In this document: piece after piece, positions 34,831 through 42,947 of the stretch | Layout: each line of letters begins with the position of its first letter | Numbering within the stretch: the stretch's first letter is position 1 | Source of the DNA: Caprella mutica | Taxonomy: Eukaryota; Arthropoda; Malacostraca; Amphipoda; Caprellidae | DNA length: 64,000 bases | Assembly: GCA_947561585.1 (NCBI GenBank) | Contig: CANNZV010001468.1 | Coordinates: forward strand, 88,836 to 152,835 | Reading direction: 5' to 3' | Made by a program: the position numbers and the translations under genes | Notes under the pieces: generated by a model | Told to the model about the DNA's origin: nothing | Database searches by the model: none | The model's input: the letters and a program-made list of their open reading frames with translations, nothing else

Positions 34831-37221
34831 ATGATCTTAAAAAAACTACATCTTAAAAATTTTAAACAATACGGCCAACTCGAATTAGAATTCCGAGAAG
34901 GCTTAGTCGGTATCGTAGGCAAAAATGGTTCAGGGAAATCTAGCGTTTTTGAAGCGATATTGCTATGCTTGTTTGGAACAATTCCTTTGGATAAAAATCA
35001 CTACAAATCTAGTTGGGTAGAGAAAAAAGAAAATGTATTGTTAGAATTGACTTTTGAGGTGAAGGAAAAAAACTGGATGGTACGTCGGGAGTATCGAGGA
35101 AAAGCACTTGCTCCCAAAGCGGGTTTGTACGACCAAAATGAATTGATGGTAGCCACAGATTCCAAGGCAGTAACTCAAGAAGTTACTCGATTATTGGGAA
35201 TGGATAAGGATGCTTTTACACGTTCGATTTTTTCAGGGCAAAAGGAATTAGGAATCATTTCCAATACAAGAGGAGAGGAGCGAAAAAGAATGGTTAGGAA
35301 AATGATTGGTCTGGATAAACTGGATGATATCCAAAAAATTATCCGAGAAGATCGGAACACTTTAAGCAAAGAGGTTCAAGGGCAACAAAAATTGCTCTTA
35401 ACAGAAGAAGAGTTGCAACGTGTTGATAATCAATTAAATACGCTAGGTAGAGAATCAAAGCGTTTGGAAAAAGAAGAAGAGAAATTGAAAAGTGTTTTTT
35501 CCAAAAAAAATAAAAAATATCAAGAAGCTAAACAATTATTTGATACACAAAGTGCAGTAAGTAAGCAATTTAATTTATTGAATTTAGATTTGGGGAAATG
35601 GGAAAAAGCAGTAGAAGGCCTTTATGAAAACTTAGAAAAAAATAAATTATCACTTGCTAAAATAAGTGAAGTTGAAAATAAAATAGTTGAACTAAAACCT
35701 CAAGTAAAAGCATTTTTAAAGCAGCAAAAAGACGAAGTGCTTTTTGAAAAAGAGCGATCAAAATTTGATTTACAAAAATCATTTTTGGAGCAACAAAAAA
35801 TGTTGAAGACTCGGCAGCAATCTTTGAAATCAAAAATGCAAGAATTGAAAAAAGATTTTTCTGATGATTTTGATATTAAAAAAATAGGGACACAGAAAAA
35901 AGAAGCACTTCAAAATTGCATTTCCCAACAAGAAAAATACGAGAAAAGAATTGCAACAGTTCGTACTCAAAAAGGAACGATTCAAGGAAGAATAGAAGAC
36001 CGTAAAAGTAGTGTTGAGAAAATTAAATCTTTAGGAAAAGATGCGACTTGTCCAACTTGTTTACAACCATTAATTGATAGTTATGATGAAACGATTGGGA
36101 AATTGCAGCAAGAAATTGAGACCTATGAAAAAGAACAACTTTCTAAAATTACTTTTGAAATAGAAGAACTAGAAAAAAAAATTATTGAGAGAAAAACAGA
36201 GCGACGATCTTTAGAAAATACATTAAATGAACTTAGAAATAAATTCAAACAAATTGCAGAGTGCGAAAAAGATTTACTAGAAAATAAAAATAAACAAGTC
36301 GAAGTTGAATTGGAAATTAAAAGTTTTGGAAAAATAAATTATGATTCAACTGCTCATCAGCAACTCAAAAAAGCAATTGCAGATTTTCAAGAAACTTTTA
36401 TCCAATATAAAAATTACGAAAACGAAGTAGCAAAAAAAGATCAAATAAAAGAAGAAGGGAAAGTTTTTAAAGAACGAATTAAAAAGGGTGAGGCGTCAAT
36501 CAAAGAGCAGCGCAAAGTCATAAAAGCATTAAAGTTTTCTCCTGGAAAATTTAATGAGATTCAACAAAAAATGGATGTGCTAGAGATTGAAAAAGATGAA
36601 GCACAACAGGTTTGGCAAAAGGAATTACAACATTTACAAGATGTAAAATCTAATCTTCAAGCCACTCAAAAAGAATTGGATGCTCATCATAAAATTGAAA
36701 ACCAAATTGCTGAAAATCAATCTTCGTTTTTCCAATTGGATGAACTCAACGGTATTTTTCAAACTTTTAAAACTCAAATTTTAGAAAAGGTTCGCCCTTC
36801 CATTTCTCATACTTCAAGTGGATTGTTTCAAAAAATAACAAGAGGGCGTTATGAAGGAATTAAAGTTGATGAGAATTTTGAATTTCAGATTTTAGAAGAT
36901 GGTGAATATTATCCTATTTCAAGGTTTTCAGGTGGAGAAGTGGATTTGGCAAATCTTTGTTTGCGGATAGGAATTAGTCATGCAATTGCAGAACTATCAG
37001 GTTCCAATGAAGGGATGAGTTTCCTTGGTTTTGATGAGATTTTCGGTTCTCAGGATGAAGATCGACGATTTGAAATTTTGAAAGCTTTGGATCATCTAAA
37101 AGAGCAGTATCGCCAGATTTATATCGTTTCTCATATCAATCAAATTAAAGAACATTTTCCAGAGATTTTGGAAGTTCGGAAAACGGAGAAGGGGAGTGAA
37201 ACTGCTTGGTTGAATGGATGA
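34831..37221 (+). CDS. SbcC/Rad50-like AAA ATPase
   Basis: This 796-residue SMC-type protein has N-terminal Walker A GKNGSGKSS at 30-38, long coiled coils on both sides of a zinc hook ATCPTCLQPL near 405, the ABC signature RFSGGEVDLANLCLR near 700 and Walker B FLGFDEIFGSQDE near 735. It is shorter than E. coli SbcC (about 1050), as is common for Rad50-like proteins with reduced coils. It tethers and controls the Mre11-like nuclease encoded just upstream. The spacing and order are those of a normal sbcDC operon. Confidence 0.92.
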   Translation: MILKKLHLKNFKQYGQLELEFREGLVGIVGKNGSGKSSVFEAILLCLFGTIPLDKNHYKSSWVEKKENVLLELTFEVKEKNWMVRREYRGKALAPKAGLYDQNELMVATDSKAVTQEVTRLLGMDKDAFTRSIFSGQKELGIISNTRGEERKRMVRKMIGLDKLDDIQKIIREDRNTLSKEVQGQQKLLLTEEELQRVDNQLNTLGRESKRLEKEEEKLKSVFSKKNKKYQEAKQLFDTQSAVSKQFNLLNLDLGKWEKAVEGLYENLEKNKLSLAKISEVENKIVELKPQVKAFLKQQKDEVLFEKERSKFDLQKSFLEQQKMLKTRQQSLKSKMQELKKDFSDDFDIKKIGTQKKEALQNCISQQEKYEKRIATVRTQKGTIQGRIEDRKSSVEKIKSLGKDATCPTCLQPLIDSYDETIGKLQQEIETYEKEQLSKITFEIEELEKKIIERKTERRSLENTLNELRNKFKQIAECEKDLLENKNKQVEVELEIKSFGKINYDSTAHQQLKKAIADFQETFIQYKNYENEVAKKDQIKEEGKVFKERIKKGEASIKEQRKVIKALKFSPGKFNEIQQKMDVLEIEKDEAQQVWQKELQHLQDVKSNLQATQKELDAHHKIENQIAENQSSFFQLDELNGIFQTFKTQILEKVRPSISHTSSGLFQKITRGRYEGIKVDENFEFQILEDGEYYPISRFSGGEVDLANLCLRIGISHAIAELSGSNEGMSFLGFDEIFGSQDEDRRFEILKALDHLKEQYRQIYIVSHINQIKEHFPEILEVRKTEKGSETAWLNG

Positions 37222-37290
37222 AAAGTTGTTTGATTTAGTTTGGAATGGTTGGATGTTGTTTTAGATAGTTGGATATTGTTGTGATTTATT
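37215..37290. repeat. GGTTTGAA-word repeat region, left of the four-helix-bundle gene
   Basis: The words GTTTGATTTAGTTTGGAATG, GGTTGGATGTTGTTTTAGAT and AGTTGGATATTG succeed one another. Their inverted counterparts (TTCAAACCA words) lie at 37745-37815, so the small gene between is bracketed by inverted arms. Confidence 0.5.
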
Positions 37291-37353
37291 TGAAAAAACA
37301 ATATTCTTTTTTTGTTGAGGTTTGGGGTATTTTGAAGCCCTAAAATATGTTTT

Positions 37354-37748
37354 ATGGCTACTATCAGAAGGTTTGAGGAATTAGAGATTTGGAAATTATC
37401 AAGGTCTCTTTCTTTCATGATTTTTAAACTATCTCAAAAAAAGAATTTGCTCGCGACTATGGTTTAAAAGATCAAATAAATCGATCTAGTGGTTCCATTA
37501 TGGATAATATTGCAGAAGGTTTTGGAAGAGGAGGAAGAGCCGAATTTATTCACTTTTTAAGCATTTCTAAAGCCTCAAATTGTGAAGTTCAATCCCAACT
37601 TTATGGAGCAATAGATCGGAATTATCTCACACAACAAGAATTTCAAAATGCCTTTAACCTCTCCGCTAAAATTGGCGTAAAAATTTCAAATTTCATGACC
37701 TACCTAAAAAACTCCCAAATTAAAGGAAGTAAATTCAAAAGAACCTAA
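37354..37748 (+). pseudogene. Four-helix-bundle (S23/IVP-type) protein gene with frameshift
   Basis: ATG 37354 opens MATIRRFEELEIWKLSRSLSFMI..., the usual start of this roughly 120-residue family, but the frame stops at a TAA about 54 bases past codon 20. The rest of the family pattern continues in another frame: KEFARDYGLKDQINRSSGSI, MDNIAEGFGRGG, EFIHFLSISKASNCEVQSQL. The switch falls at a run of seven A at 37436-37442; eight A would join the halves as one 132-residue protein. This is a recent mutation, a sequencing error or a slippage site. The family is related to intervening-sequence proteins of 23S rRNA; its cellular role is unclear. Confidence 0.85.
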
Positions 37749-37815
37749 CAATTTCAAACCACATCAAACAACCCCAAACCAATTCAAACCATTTCAAACC
37801 AATCACACCATTTCA
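37745..37815. repeat. TTCAAACCA-word repeat region, right of the four-helix-bundle gene
   Basis: Several TTTCAAACCA, ATCAAACAACC, AATTCAAACCA words in a row, inverted relative to the words at 37215-37290 and akin to those at 21882 and 22851. Confidence 0.55.
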
Positions 37816-37966
37816 TTTCAATATTTAATTATTTTTATTAACTTAAAACCTCATTCGAAGAATTTTTTCGGACACTTGTCGAACAATGAGGAAGATGATT
37901 CTGAAAATGTCTTTTTTTATCATCGCAATAGAAACGACCCTCAATCTTTTGCAAAACAAATTTTAC

Positions 37967-38869
37967 ATGAAAAATATATTGATTTTAGCATTTATTCTTT
38001 TTCCAATTGTATTGTTATCTCAAACTGGGACTACAATGGATGAGTATAAATATTTGACCAAAGGTTATGCCTATCAAAAAGAAATGGGATTAGATGGAGG
38101 GAAATCTGGATACGCTGTAAAACAATTATTTACGGCTTCCAATGGAGTTGATTTTCAAGGTTTATTTTCAAATGAAAATCAAAAATTAAAAGGAGTAATC
38201 GTGGTTTTGACCAACAGAGAAAAACCTGTGTATTTAGGATTACCTACTAATGATTCGGATGGGGAACTAAAAGGTATGGCGGATGAGGAAGTAAAGGAAA
38301 AATTAAATTTGAAATCAAAAGAAGCATATGATAAAGCATTACTAGAATTTGCGATGTTTCAGTTGAGTGGAGATAGAGTTGCGATTGCCAATAATACAGT
38401 TCAAAAATCTATGAAATCATCTACTCCTCCTGCTCCAGCAACAATTGTGGAAGAATATAGTACAGTTCAACCTTTAAAAGCTAAAGCAAAAAGAAAACCA
38501 GAAACCTTAACTGAACGTTCTGGTGCATTTGAAGAATTGAAAGAATCGGCTAGTAAAAAAGAAAAAGTCGATGTGGTTGAAAATTCGAACGAAGTCAATA
38601 ACAATGTAGTTGCAGATCATGATTTAGTAGGACGTACTTTTGCGAATCCACCTGTGGTAAGAGGAAAACATACAAAGTTAGGAACAGTTGTTATAAAATT
38701 GTGTATTGATAAAAAAGGTAATATCCAGACTGCGAAATTTACACAAAAAGGATCGACAACTATTGAAAAGGATTTACGTTCAAAAGCATTGCGAGCGGTT
38801 AGGAAAGTGAAATTTTCTCAAGGGAAAGAGAAAAAACAATGTGGAACAATTACTTTTGTATTTCAGTAA
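37967..38869 (+). CDS. Exported protein with TonB-like C-terminal domain
   Basis: The frame is open from 37886, but ATG 37967 gives MKNILILAFILFPIVLLSQT, a clean signal peptide, so I prefer it (300 residues). After a region with DEYKYLTKGYAYQKEMG and a lysine-rich spacer (KAKAKRKPETLTERS), the last about 85 residues form a TonB C-terminal-like energy-transducing fold: GTVVIKLCIDKKGNIQTAKF...SKALRAVRKVKFSQ...CGTITFVFQ. There is no N-terminal TonB transmembrane anchor, so it is not a canonical TonB; many Bacteroidota have such periplasmic TonB-C-domain proteins of unknown role. Confidence 0.72.
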   Translation: MKNILILAFILFPIVLLSQTGTTMDEYKYLTKGYAYQKEMGLDGGKSGYAVKQLFTASNGVDFQGLFSNENQKLKGVIVVLTNREKPVYLGLPTNDSDGELKGMADEEVKEKLNLKSKEAYDKALLEFAMFQLSGDRVAIANNTVQKSMKSSTPPAPATIVEEYSTVQPLKAKAKRKPETLTERSGAFEELKESASKKEKVDVVENSNEVNNNVVADHDLVGRTFANPPVVRGKHTKLGTVVIKLCIDKKGNIQTAKFTQKGSTTIEKDLRSKALRAVRKVKFSQGKEKKQCGTITFVFQ

Positions 38870-38870
38870 A

Positions 38871-39050
38871 TTGGTAACTAAGGAATGCGAAATAAATAGA
38901 TACAGAATTTTCGGTCGTTTATTTTGTTCTTAGTTTTTGCTTTGAAAGCATGAGTTTATCTGGATAAATGATTGATTTCAAAGTGGAAAATAAGGGCAAA
39001 AGAAACAGCGAAAACTCTGTATTTATTTAATTCGCATTCCTAATATCCAA
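38871..39050. repeat. Inverted repeat with 42-bp arms
   Basis: TTGGTAACTAAGGAATGCGA... (38871-38913) and ...TCGCATTCCTAATATCCAA (39009-39050) are inverted copies with about six differences. The 95-base centre is not repeated elsewhere in the window as far as I saw. It fills the gap before the coiled-coil/PspA-like gene module. Confidence 0.75.
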
Positions 39051-39089
39051 TCAAAAAAAATAACATTAAAATAAATCATAAATAAAAAC

Positions 39090-39644
39090 ATGTCTAAAAA
39101 CCTTAAATCTTTATTTGGAGAAAATCACTTATTGGATGAGAAAAGTATCACATTTTTGACGGATGCTTTAGAAAAAAACAACTTACCTGGATTCGATTAT
39201 ATTGAATTTAAACAATCGTTGGCTGCATTAGCGAATCTAAATATGGATGAAGCAACAGCCATGAAATCAGCATTTGCAACAGCATCCACGGTAGGTTTGA
39301 CCAAAGAAAAGTTATTAGAAACGGCGGCTCATTATAAAAAAATATTGGATGGCGAAAAAACAAAGTTTTCAAATGCCATGCAAAACCAAATGACCAAAAA
39401 TATTGCAGGGAAAGAAAAAGAAGTGCAAACATTGAGAGCCCAAATTGTAAAACACAAAGAACATATTAAACAGTTGGAAGAGCAGATTGGAAAGTATCAA
39501 AAAACAATTGATACAGCAGATGAAACGATCAGCGCAGCTCGTGGCAAGATAGATCAAGCAAAAGAGAAATTTGAGTATGCTCATCAAAGTGTAATGAACC
39601 AAATCGAAAAAGACATCGAAGGAATCAATAGATTTCTTGGATGA
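39090..39644 (+). CDS. Coiled-coil protein, first gene of a membrane module
   Basis: This 184-residue soluble protein has a helical N-terminal domain (about 1-85, FGENHLLDEKSITFLTDALEKN and MDEATAMKSAFATASTVGLTKEKLLETA) and a long C-terminal coiled coil (about 95-175, EVQTLRAQIVKHKEHIKQLE and so on). No enzyme motif is visible. It is followed after 60 bases by a PspA-like membrane protein, then by two more genes on the same strand with gaps of 5 and 55 bases, so the four likely form one operon. I do not recognise the family; a partner of the PspA-like protein is the natural inference. Confidence 0.65.
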   Translation: MSKNLKSLFGENHLLDEKSITFLTDALEKNNLPGFDYIEFKQSLAALANLNMDEATAMKSAFATASTVGLTKEKLLETAAHYKKILDGEKTKFSNAMQNQMTKNIAGKEKEVQTLRAQIVKHKEHIKQLEEQIGKYQKTIDTADETISAARGKIDQAKEKFEYAHQSVMNQIEKDIEGINRFLG

Positions 39645-39704
39645 AAATAGTGAGTGAAAAATCACTACTAACAAATATTACCAATAACAAATAACTAAAA
39701 AAAT

Positions 39705-40724
39705 ATGGCAGATATAGTTCCTTTTGATAACAATCAATTTACAAAAAAATCATTTTGGCAAAGACCTGAAGGTGTAACAGGTGGCGTATTTATGTTAGCA
39801 CTCATGGGCGGTATTGGATATTTAATCATGTCTAATATGGCAGCCATCATCAGTTTTATCGGAACCACAATTGGATTGGTAGCTTCCTTGGCTGTTTTAG
39901 GAGTTATCCTTTATATGGTACTTGATCCCAAAATGCGAAACCTTGTATGGTATATGTATAAAAGTGTGATGCGAAAGGTGACTGGGATTTTTGTAAATAT
40001 TGATCCAATAGGAGTATTGGAAAGTTATGTCGATGACCTAAAAGATAACCTTCGTAAAATGAGCCAACAAATAGGTGGACTTAAAGGTCAGATGCGAAAG
40101 TTGAAAACTATTATTGATACCAATACGAAAGAGATTGACAATAATATGAAGATGGCTAGTTTGGCGAAAGAACGTGGTAAAGAAAAGCAAATGATTTTGT
40201 CAAGTAGAAAAGCAGCCCGATTAAAAGAGGTTAATGCTAAGTACAATGCATTGCATAACAAGATGCAAATCCTTTATCGAATACTTTCTAAAATGTATCA
40301 AAATTCTGAAATTCTTTTAGAAGATACTAAGGACAATGTTCAATTGAAAAAACAAGAACGTGCTGCAATTCGAGGGTCACATTCTGCAATGAAATCAGCA
40401 ATGAGTGTGATTTCAGGCGATCCTGATAAACGTGCAATGTTTGATATGGCAATGGAAAGAGTGGCTGACGATGTAGCAAGTAAAGTAGGGGAGATGGAGC
40501 GATTTATGGAAATGTCTTCTGGATTTATGGATTCTATTGATTTGCAAAATGGAGTGTTTGAAGAAGAAGGAATGAAAATGCTAGAGGAATACGAAAAGAA
40601 AAGTAACCTGCTCTTGATGGGAGATGGAACTACTGATACTTTAGATTTAAACACAAAACCAGCTGCTGAACCTGAAGCACGTCAGACAGGTAAGTCAAGT
40701 AATTATGATAATTTGTTTGAGTAG
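39705..40724 (+). CDS. Membrane protein with PspA-like coiled-coil domain
   Basis: This 339-residue protein has two adjacent membrane helices (about 24-48 and 51-73: GVFMLALMGGIGYLIMSNM and FIGTTIGLVASLAVLGVIL), then a long helical domain (about 100-300). That domain begins IDPIGVLESYVDDLKDNLRK and continues IGGLKGQMRKLKTIIDTNTK and so on, ending with SGDPDKRAMFDMAMERVADDVASKVGEMERFMEM. This layout (dp..l....i..m...l, a basic hairpin, then ...A...FE..E..I..ME) resembles PspA/Vipp1, the ESCRT-III-like membrane-remodelling family, but with added transmembrane anchors. The C-terminus is acidic and disordered. The similarity is read by eye and unproven. Confidence 0.6.
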   Translation: MADIVPFDNNQFTKKSFWQRPEGVTGGVFMLALMGGIGYLIMSNMAAIISFIGTTIGLVASLAVLGVILYMVLDPKMRNLVWYMYKSVMRKVTGIFVNIDPIGVLESYVDDLKDNLRKMSQQIGGLKGQMRKLKTIIDTNTKEIDNNMKMASLAKERGKEKQMILSSRKAARLKEVNAKYNALHNKMQILYRILSKMYQNSEILLEDTKDNVQLKKQERAAIRGSHSAMKSAMSVISGDPDKRAMFDMAMERVADDVASKVGEMERFMEMSSGFMDSIDLQNGVFEEEGMKMLEEYEKKSNLLLMGDGTTDTLDLNTKPAAEPEARQTGKSSNYDNLFE

Positions 40725-40729
40725 TTAGA

Positions 40730-41356
40730 ATGGGATTATACATCAGTCATCATAAAGTGGTAGAAGAAGTAGAAAAATACTTCGAGCCTGAATTGGAAAA
40801 AGTTTTTGAAGAATCATTCCAACGTTATGATGTAGAGTTTTCTTTTTTTGAAAAATATATTCAAACCATAAAATCATTTAAAAGAGAAACTTCAATTATT
40901 TATACCTCAAATGATTCGGATTTCAAAAGGTTAAAAGAAAATTGGAAGGAATGGAATAAAGCGGTCAAAGTTTTTTTGATGAATGAAAATGAAATTGAAA
41001 ATCATTTATATAGAATTGAAAAAGAAAATGGTCTTTCTATATTTGAAAGGCATAGAAAAATAGAGGCTGATTGTATTTCATTTAATTACTATACCAGAAC
41101 TCCTAAAAAAGGATTTTATACCAGATTGATAGGAGAGCATGGAAGGAGTGTGTTGCCAAAATTTTATATGGAATATGATTGTGTAGATGTTTCTAATTTT
41201 ACTTCTTTCCATGATTTTGAAAAAGTATATCATCTAATTGGAAAGTATTTTTCTTATCACACAGAAGAAGATGTACAAGATTTGAAAAAACAATTTAAAG
41301 CTAAATTCTTAGATCAATATGAAGAGGGGAAAAGTATTTTGTCCATTTCATTTTGA
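40730..41356 (+). CDS. Soluble protein of unknown function in the PspA-like module
   Basis: This 208-residue protein starts 5 bases after the PspA-like gene's stop, implying tight coupling. It has no signal peptide or membrane helix. The N-terminal half is helical and charged (VVEEVEKYFEPELEKVFEESF); the C-terminal half mixes strands and helices (ISFNYYTRTPKKGFYTRLIG, LPKFYMEYDCVDVSNFTSFH). Aromatic residues are frequent. I do not recognise the family. Its position suggests that it acts with the flanking membrane proteins. Confidence 0.6.
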   Translation: MGLYISHHKVVEEVEKYFEPELEKVFEESFQRYDVEFSFFEKYIQTIKSFKRETSIIYTSNDSDFKRLKENWKEWNKAVKVFLMNENEIENHLYRIEKENGLSIFERHRKIEADCISFNYYTRTPKKGFYTRLIGEHGRSVLPKFYMEYDCVDVSNFTSFHDFEKVYHLIGKYFSYHTEEDVQDLKKQFKAKFLDQYEEGKSILSISF

Positions 41357-41411
41357 TCTAAAAAATTATAAAAGTCATAAAGCTAATCGTTAATCAGTCA
41401 ACGGAAAACAG

Positions 41412-42212
41412 ATGGATGCCACAATGTATCTTCAATATTTTTTTAGAGATGTAGTCCTTACTATAAAAAATTATAGACGGGTTTTCCCTTTCATACAAGC
41501 GAACAAGCTTTGGAAGGGGTTTTTGGATTATAGTTGGGTTTCGAAATTTTTGTTAGTTGTAGGAGCATTGTTAAGTTTAAAATTTGGAGGATTATTTTCT
41601 TCATGGATGAATGATGTAGCAACTGAAGGAGTATCTATGAATGCTTTCGGATCCTTGGTATCAGAAACAGCATCAGAAGGTTACCATTTATTTGTACAAG
41701 GTGGATTTAAATATGTAATTCTAATACTTTTAGAAGTTGTAATTTTTCACTTTGCTAGAAAAACATTGGAAGTTTTAACTGGAGAAAAAGCAAAAGATTC
41801 CTTACAAGCTTTTATTGAAGCTCAGGTTAGAATGTTTAAAGTTGTACTGTTTTCTTATGTCATGGAGACTTTTTTCTCTATTATGATTGGAACGTTAATT
41901 TCTTTTATTGGTTTTGAAATAATTAAGCCAGCTGTGATATTTGGTATTCAATGTTTCTTTCTCGGATTTGTGGTAGTTGATAATTATAATGAGATTTATA
42001 AAATGTCGATTAAGCAAAGTTTTAAATATACTCGACAATATGCAGGTGTTGCTATTGGGATAGGAGTGGTGTTATATGTACTGATGTTGATCCCCGTTTT
42101 AGGGGCAGTTTTAGCTCCATTATTGGGAGCTGTTACCGCAACTATGACTATGCATGAGTTAAATAAAACTGATGATCTTTTGGAGGCGGCGTTGGTGGAG
42201 AATAATTTTTAA
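41412..42212 (+). CDS. Multi-pass membrane protein in the PspA-like module
   Basis: This 266-residue protein has about five hydrophobic helices: FLLVVGALLSLKFGGLFS near 47-65, YVILILLEVVIFHFA near 100-115, MIGTLISFIGFEIIKPAVIFGIQCFFLGFVVV near 153-184 (two), and GVAIGIGVVLYVLMLIPVLGAVLAPLLGAV near 210-240. The segment FKYTRQYAGVAIGIG and the arrangement resemble the EI24/CysZ-like or DUF4013-type permease folds, but I cannot assign it. It ends the likely four-gene operon. Confidence 0.62.
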   Translation: MDATMYLQYFFRDVVLTIKNYRRVFPFIQANKLWKGFLDYSWVSKFLLVVGALLSLKFGGLFSSWMNDVATEGVSMNAFGSLVSETASEGYHLFVQGGFKYVILILLEVVIFHFARKTLEVLTGEKAKDSLQAFIEAQVRMFKVVLFSYVMETFFSIMIGTLISFIGFEIIKPAVIFGIQCFFLGFVVVDNYNEIYKMSIKQSFKYTRQYAGVAIGIGVVLYVLMLIPVLGAVLAPLLGAVTATMTMHELNKTDDLLEAALVENNF

Positions 42213-42261
42213 TGAAAAATTATGGGGATAATAATTTGTAAAAAAACATGGACGAAGTGGA

Positions 42262-42516
42262 TTGCGATTTGTATGCAATCATGTTAAAGAAAAGGTTTAT
42301 TCCAATGAACCAATTGATCATTTTTCTGCAAAAATAAGAGACGAAGTATTGATTTTTCAATATGAACTTTGTAAAAGCTGTCATGAAGATTATCAACAAC
42401 TTTCTAAAGAATATGATTTGAATGACTTGGATAATTATTTAGGGATATTTGAGGAATCAATTCCAAGTGGCCCCATTTGCTCCAAATGTTTTTCTGAAAA
42501 TTCCATTAAAAAATAA
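42262..42516 (+). CDS. Small zinc-ribbon-like protein
   Basis: This 84-residue frame starts with TTG 42262 (MRFVCNHV); the ATG at 42248 is in a different frame that stops early. Four Cys and His residues are arranged as CNH near 5, CKSCHEDY near 37 and CSKC near 75, which could bind one zinc. No other motif is visible. The weak start, together with an out-of-frame ATG, leaves open a start error or a small frameshift. Confidence 0.5.
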   Translation: MRFVCNHVKEKVYSNEPIDHFSAKIRDEVLIFQYELCKSCHEDYQQLSKEYDLNDLDNYLGIFEESIPSGPICSKCFSENSIKK

Positions 42517-42573
42517 AGGCTCAATTTTTTTTTACCTCTTTTTTTCACCAGAATTATTTAAAAAACTATTTCT

Positions 42574-42581
42574 TAGCTTTG
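42574..42581 (+). promoter_or_regulatory. Promoter -7 box of the S4-domain gene
   Basis: TAGCTTTG fits TAnnTTTG exactly and lies 27 bases before ATG 42609. No clear -33 element is seen. Confidence 0.45.
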
Positions 42582-42608
42582 CCGCTCATTTAAGTTGAAA
42601 ATAAAAAC

Positions 42609-42839
42609 ATGGAAAAACATACTTTTACTTTACGTCCTGATGATGAATTTATTGAATTGGTAAAACTATTAAAACTAATGCAATTCGCTCAAAGTGGCGG
42701 CCACGCAAAAATTATGATAGAAGATGGCCAAGTGAAATATAATGGAGAAACGGAATTTCGTAAAAGAAAGAAATTACGCCAAGGTGATGTTGTTGAACTT
42801 CTTGATGAAGATATCTCCATAGAAATATTGGCGCCATAA
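42609..42839 (+). CDS. S4-domain RNA-binding protein (YaaA/YbcJ-like)
   Basis: This 76-residue protein is one S4 RNA-binding domain: FIELVKLLKLMQFAQSGGHAK, MIEDGQVKYNGE and RKRKKLRQGDVVELL. The SGGHAK and V.VNGE..T.R..K....D.V patterns match the short stand-alone S4 family, which includes YaaA next to recF in Firmicutes and YbcJ in E. coli. It likely binds structured RNA or ribosomal subunits; the target is unknown. It has its own TAnnTTTG box. Confidence 0.88.
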   Translation: MEKHTFTLRPDDEFIELVKLLKLMQFAQSGGHAKIMIEDGQVKYNGETEFRKRKKLRQGDVVELLDEDISIEILAP

Positions 42840-42856
42840 ACTAATTCATCGGTTTT

Positions 42857-42935
42857 AATTTTTCGAAAAAAACTCTGCGACTCAGCGGCTCTGCCTTGAA
42901 AAATAAATTGACTTTAGCCAATACTGAATAGCAAC
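42857..42935. repeat. TGTAATTATTCAGCAT-family repeat, decayed copy
   Basis: The core CTGCGACTCAGCGGCTC and the tail around TTGACTTTAGCCAATACTGA match the right two-thirds of the copy at 56670-56824 with several changes. The left end is missing. Confidence 0.7.
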
Positions 42936-42947
42936 AAAAACTTCTAT

